Shown here: in pieces, positions 62,777 through 64,000 of the stretch
Layout of the letters: the number at the start of each line of letters is the position of its first letter
How positions within the stretch are numbered: position 1 is the stretch's first letter
DNA from: Lachnospiraceae bacterium
GTDB lineage: Bacteria; Bacillota; Clostridia; Lachnospirales; Lachnospiraceae
Assembly: GCA_014804485.1 (NCBI GenBank)
Contig: JAAUZT010000013.1
Span: forward strand, 35,092-99,091
Length of the DNA: 64,000 bases
Direction: 5' to 3'
Program-made: the position numbers and the translations under genes
Notes under the pieces: generated by a model
What the model was told of the DNA's origin: nothing
Seen by the model: the letters and a program-made list of their open reading frames with translations, nothing else
Databases searched by the model: none

Positions 62777-64000
62777 ATGGATTCTATTAAAGAAAACTGG
62801 GACTTAATCAAAGAAACACTAAGAAGAGAATACGAGCTTTCTGATATTTCTTATTCTACATGGATAATTCCTCTTAATTTCTATGAAGTAAGGGATAATG
62901 TTGTAATCATTATGATTCCGTCAGATCAGGCTCATGCTCTTAGTTATATTTCTTCCAAATATAAGAGTTTCTTTCAGGTTACAATATCTGAAATGATGAA
63001 TCATACCTATGATATTTCCTTTATATTAGAGAAGGATACTCTGAATGATTCTCCTGAAAATAAAATTAAATCTAATTCCGGCTATAATATCAATTATGAG
63101 AATGCAAATTTAAATCCGAAATACAAATTCGACACTTTTGTGGTTGGAAACAACAATAAATTTGCTCATTCCGCTTCTCTTGCAGTAGCAGAATCTCCGG
63201 GAATAGTGTATAATCCTCTCTACCTCTACGGAGGAGCCGGCCTTGGCAAGACCCACCTGATGCATTCTATCGGACGATTCATCCTGGAACAAAATCCAAA
63301 TATGAAAGTCCTGTATGTTACTTCCGAAGTTTTTACAAACGAAGTAATTGACTGCATCCGAAGCGGTGATGCAGCCAAAATGAATAAATTCAGGGAAAAA
63401 TACAGAACCGTAGATGTCCTTCTGATTGATGACATACAATTTATTATCGGAAAAGAAAGTACGCAGGAAGAATTCTTCCATACGTTTAACACCCTGCACT
63501 CTGCAGGAAAACAGATCATACTATCTTCCGACAAACCTCCGAAGGATATGGAAACCCTGGAAGAAAGATTTCGTTCCAGATTTGAATGGGGATTGATTTC
63601 AGATATTCAACCACCGGATTATGAGACAAGAATGGCAATCCTTAAAAAGAATGCAGAAATTTATAATAAGAAAAACATAGACGATGAAGTATTCCAGTAC
63701 ATTGCAAACAATATCAAATCAAATATAAGAGAACTTGAGGGAGCTTTCAATAAAATCATTGCTTTCTCCAAATTAAATAAAGTAGAAATCAACTTAGCTT
63801 ATGCGGAAGAAGCTCTTAAAGATGTTATATATCCTGATCAGCCGAAAGAAGTAACCCCTTCTCTGATCATAGAAGTAGTTGCTGAACATTTCGGAGTGAA
63901 CCCGGATGACATTACTTCTAAGAAGAGAAATTCTGAATTTGTACTTCCAAGACAGATTTCTATGTATCTTTGCAGGAAACTTACCGATACCTCTCTTTCC
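62777..64000 (+). CDS. dnaA: Chromosomal replication initiator DnaA (C-terminus cut by window edge)
   Basis: The ATG at 62777, 9 bp after GAGG, opens a frame that is still open at base 64000 (408 codons). Domain I opens the protein (MDSIKENWDLIKETLRREYE). The AAA core begins near residue 114 (NLNPKYKFDTFVVGNNNKFA), with Walker A GGAGLGKT and Walker B LLIDDIQFI. Domain IV has begun (ITSKKRNSEFVLPRQISMYL), including most of the DnaA-box signature, but the end is missing. DnaA-ATP melts oriC. Confidence 0.97.
   Translation, partial: MDSIKENWDLIKETLRREYELSDISYSTWIIPLNFYEVRDNVVIIMIPSDQAHALSYISSKYKSFFQVTISEMMNHTYDISFILEKDTLNDSPENKIKSNSGYNINYENANLNPKYKFDTFVVGNNNKFAHSASLAVAESPGIVYNPLYLYGGAGLGKTHLMHSIGRFILEQNPNMKVLYVTSEVFTNEVIDCIRSGDAAKMNKFREKYRTVDVLLIDDIQFIIGKESTQEEFFHTFNTLHSAGKQIILSSDKPPKDMETLEERFRSRFEWGLISDIQPPDYETRMAILKKNAEIYNKKNIDDEVFQYIANNIKSNIRELEGAFNKIIAFSKLNKVEINLAYAEEALKDVIYPDQPKEVTPSLIIEVVAEHFGVNPDDITSKKRNSEFVLPRQISMYLCRKLTDTSLS

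Overview
The window is 64 kb of one chromosome from a low-to-mid GC Gram-positive anaerobe. Gene content points to the Clostridia, most likely the family Lachnospiraceae (inference). The reasons are the conserved block dnaA-oriC-rpmH-rnpA-yidD-yidC-jag-mnmE-mnmG-rsmG followed at a distance by parA-parB, perfect parS sites, the sporulation genes yabP/yabQ with a CotS-type kinase, and families common in that group (DUF4446, a DUF3881-like protein). dnaA enters at the right edge and most genes run leftward, away from the origin.

Left part (1-17.9 kb) is accessory. It holds an edge-truncated acidic lipoprotein; a three-gene surface-signalling unit (Asp-box/solute-binding lipoprotein, ECF sigma factor, and a membrane protein joining an anti-sigma-like N terminus to an FtsX-type extracellular domain); two separate AAA ATPases of the DUF4143 type; two unassigned neighbouring proteins (6.8-8.4 kb); a response regulator-histidine kinase-ABC transporter cluster (9.0-13.2 kb); an acetyltransferase; and a TetR-ABC transporter operon with a perfect palindromic operator (15.5-17.9 kb).

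Middle part (17.9-46.4 kb) is mostly housekeeping: a GH13 amylase; the cluster mazG-hup-rqcP-yabP-yabQ-divIC-SpoIIE-like phosphatase-tilS-hpt-ftsH; a PEGA-domain lipoprotein; a CotS-type kinase; cca; a GH3 beta-glucosidase; tRNA-Pro(CGG); a cation/proton antiporter; thioredoxin; trmB; a D,D-carboxypeptidase; a DEDDh exonuclease; tRNA-Arg(CCT); serS; an HD-GYP protein; DUF4446; parB and parA. The SpoIIE-like protein sits in the syntenic position of SpoIIE but lacks its long membrane domain.

Right part (46.4-64 kb) is the origin region. Between parA and rsmG lie a parS cluster, a ~176-bp nested palindrome, a HAD hydrolase, a DegS/DegU-like two-component pair with a parS-like site inside the kinase gene, an acetyltransferase gene flanked by 14-bp perfect inverted repeats and a 7-bp direct repeat, an alpha/beta hydrolase and a B12-binding radical SAM protein. 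A very AT-rich orphan gene is inserted between rsmG and mnmG. The oriC-like spacer with DnaA boxes lies between rpmH and dnaA. It also carries a 146-bp inverted-repeat element whose ends match a shorter copy at 24.4 kb.

The least explained items are the FtsX-domain/ECF module, the small mobile-looking acetyltransferase unit, the two related GTAACTGTTCAG palindromic elements, the palindrome beside parS, and the unassigned pair at 6.8-8.4 kb. No CRISPR array, rRNA or classical transposase was seen.
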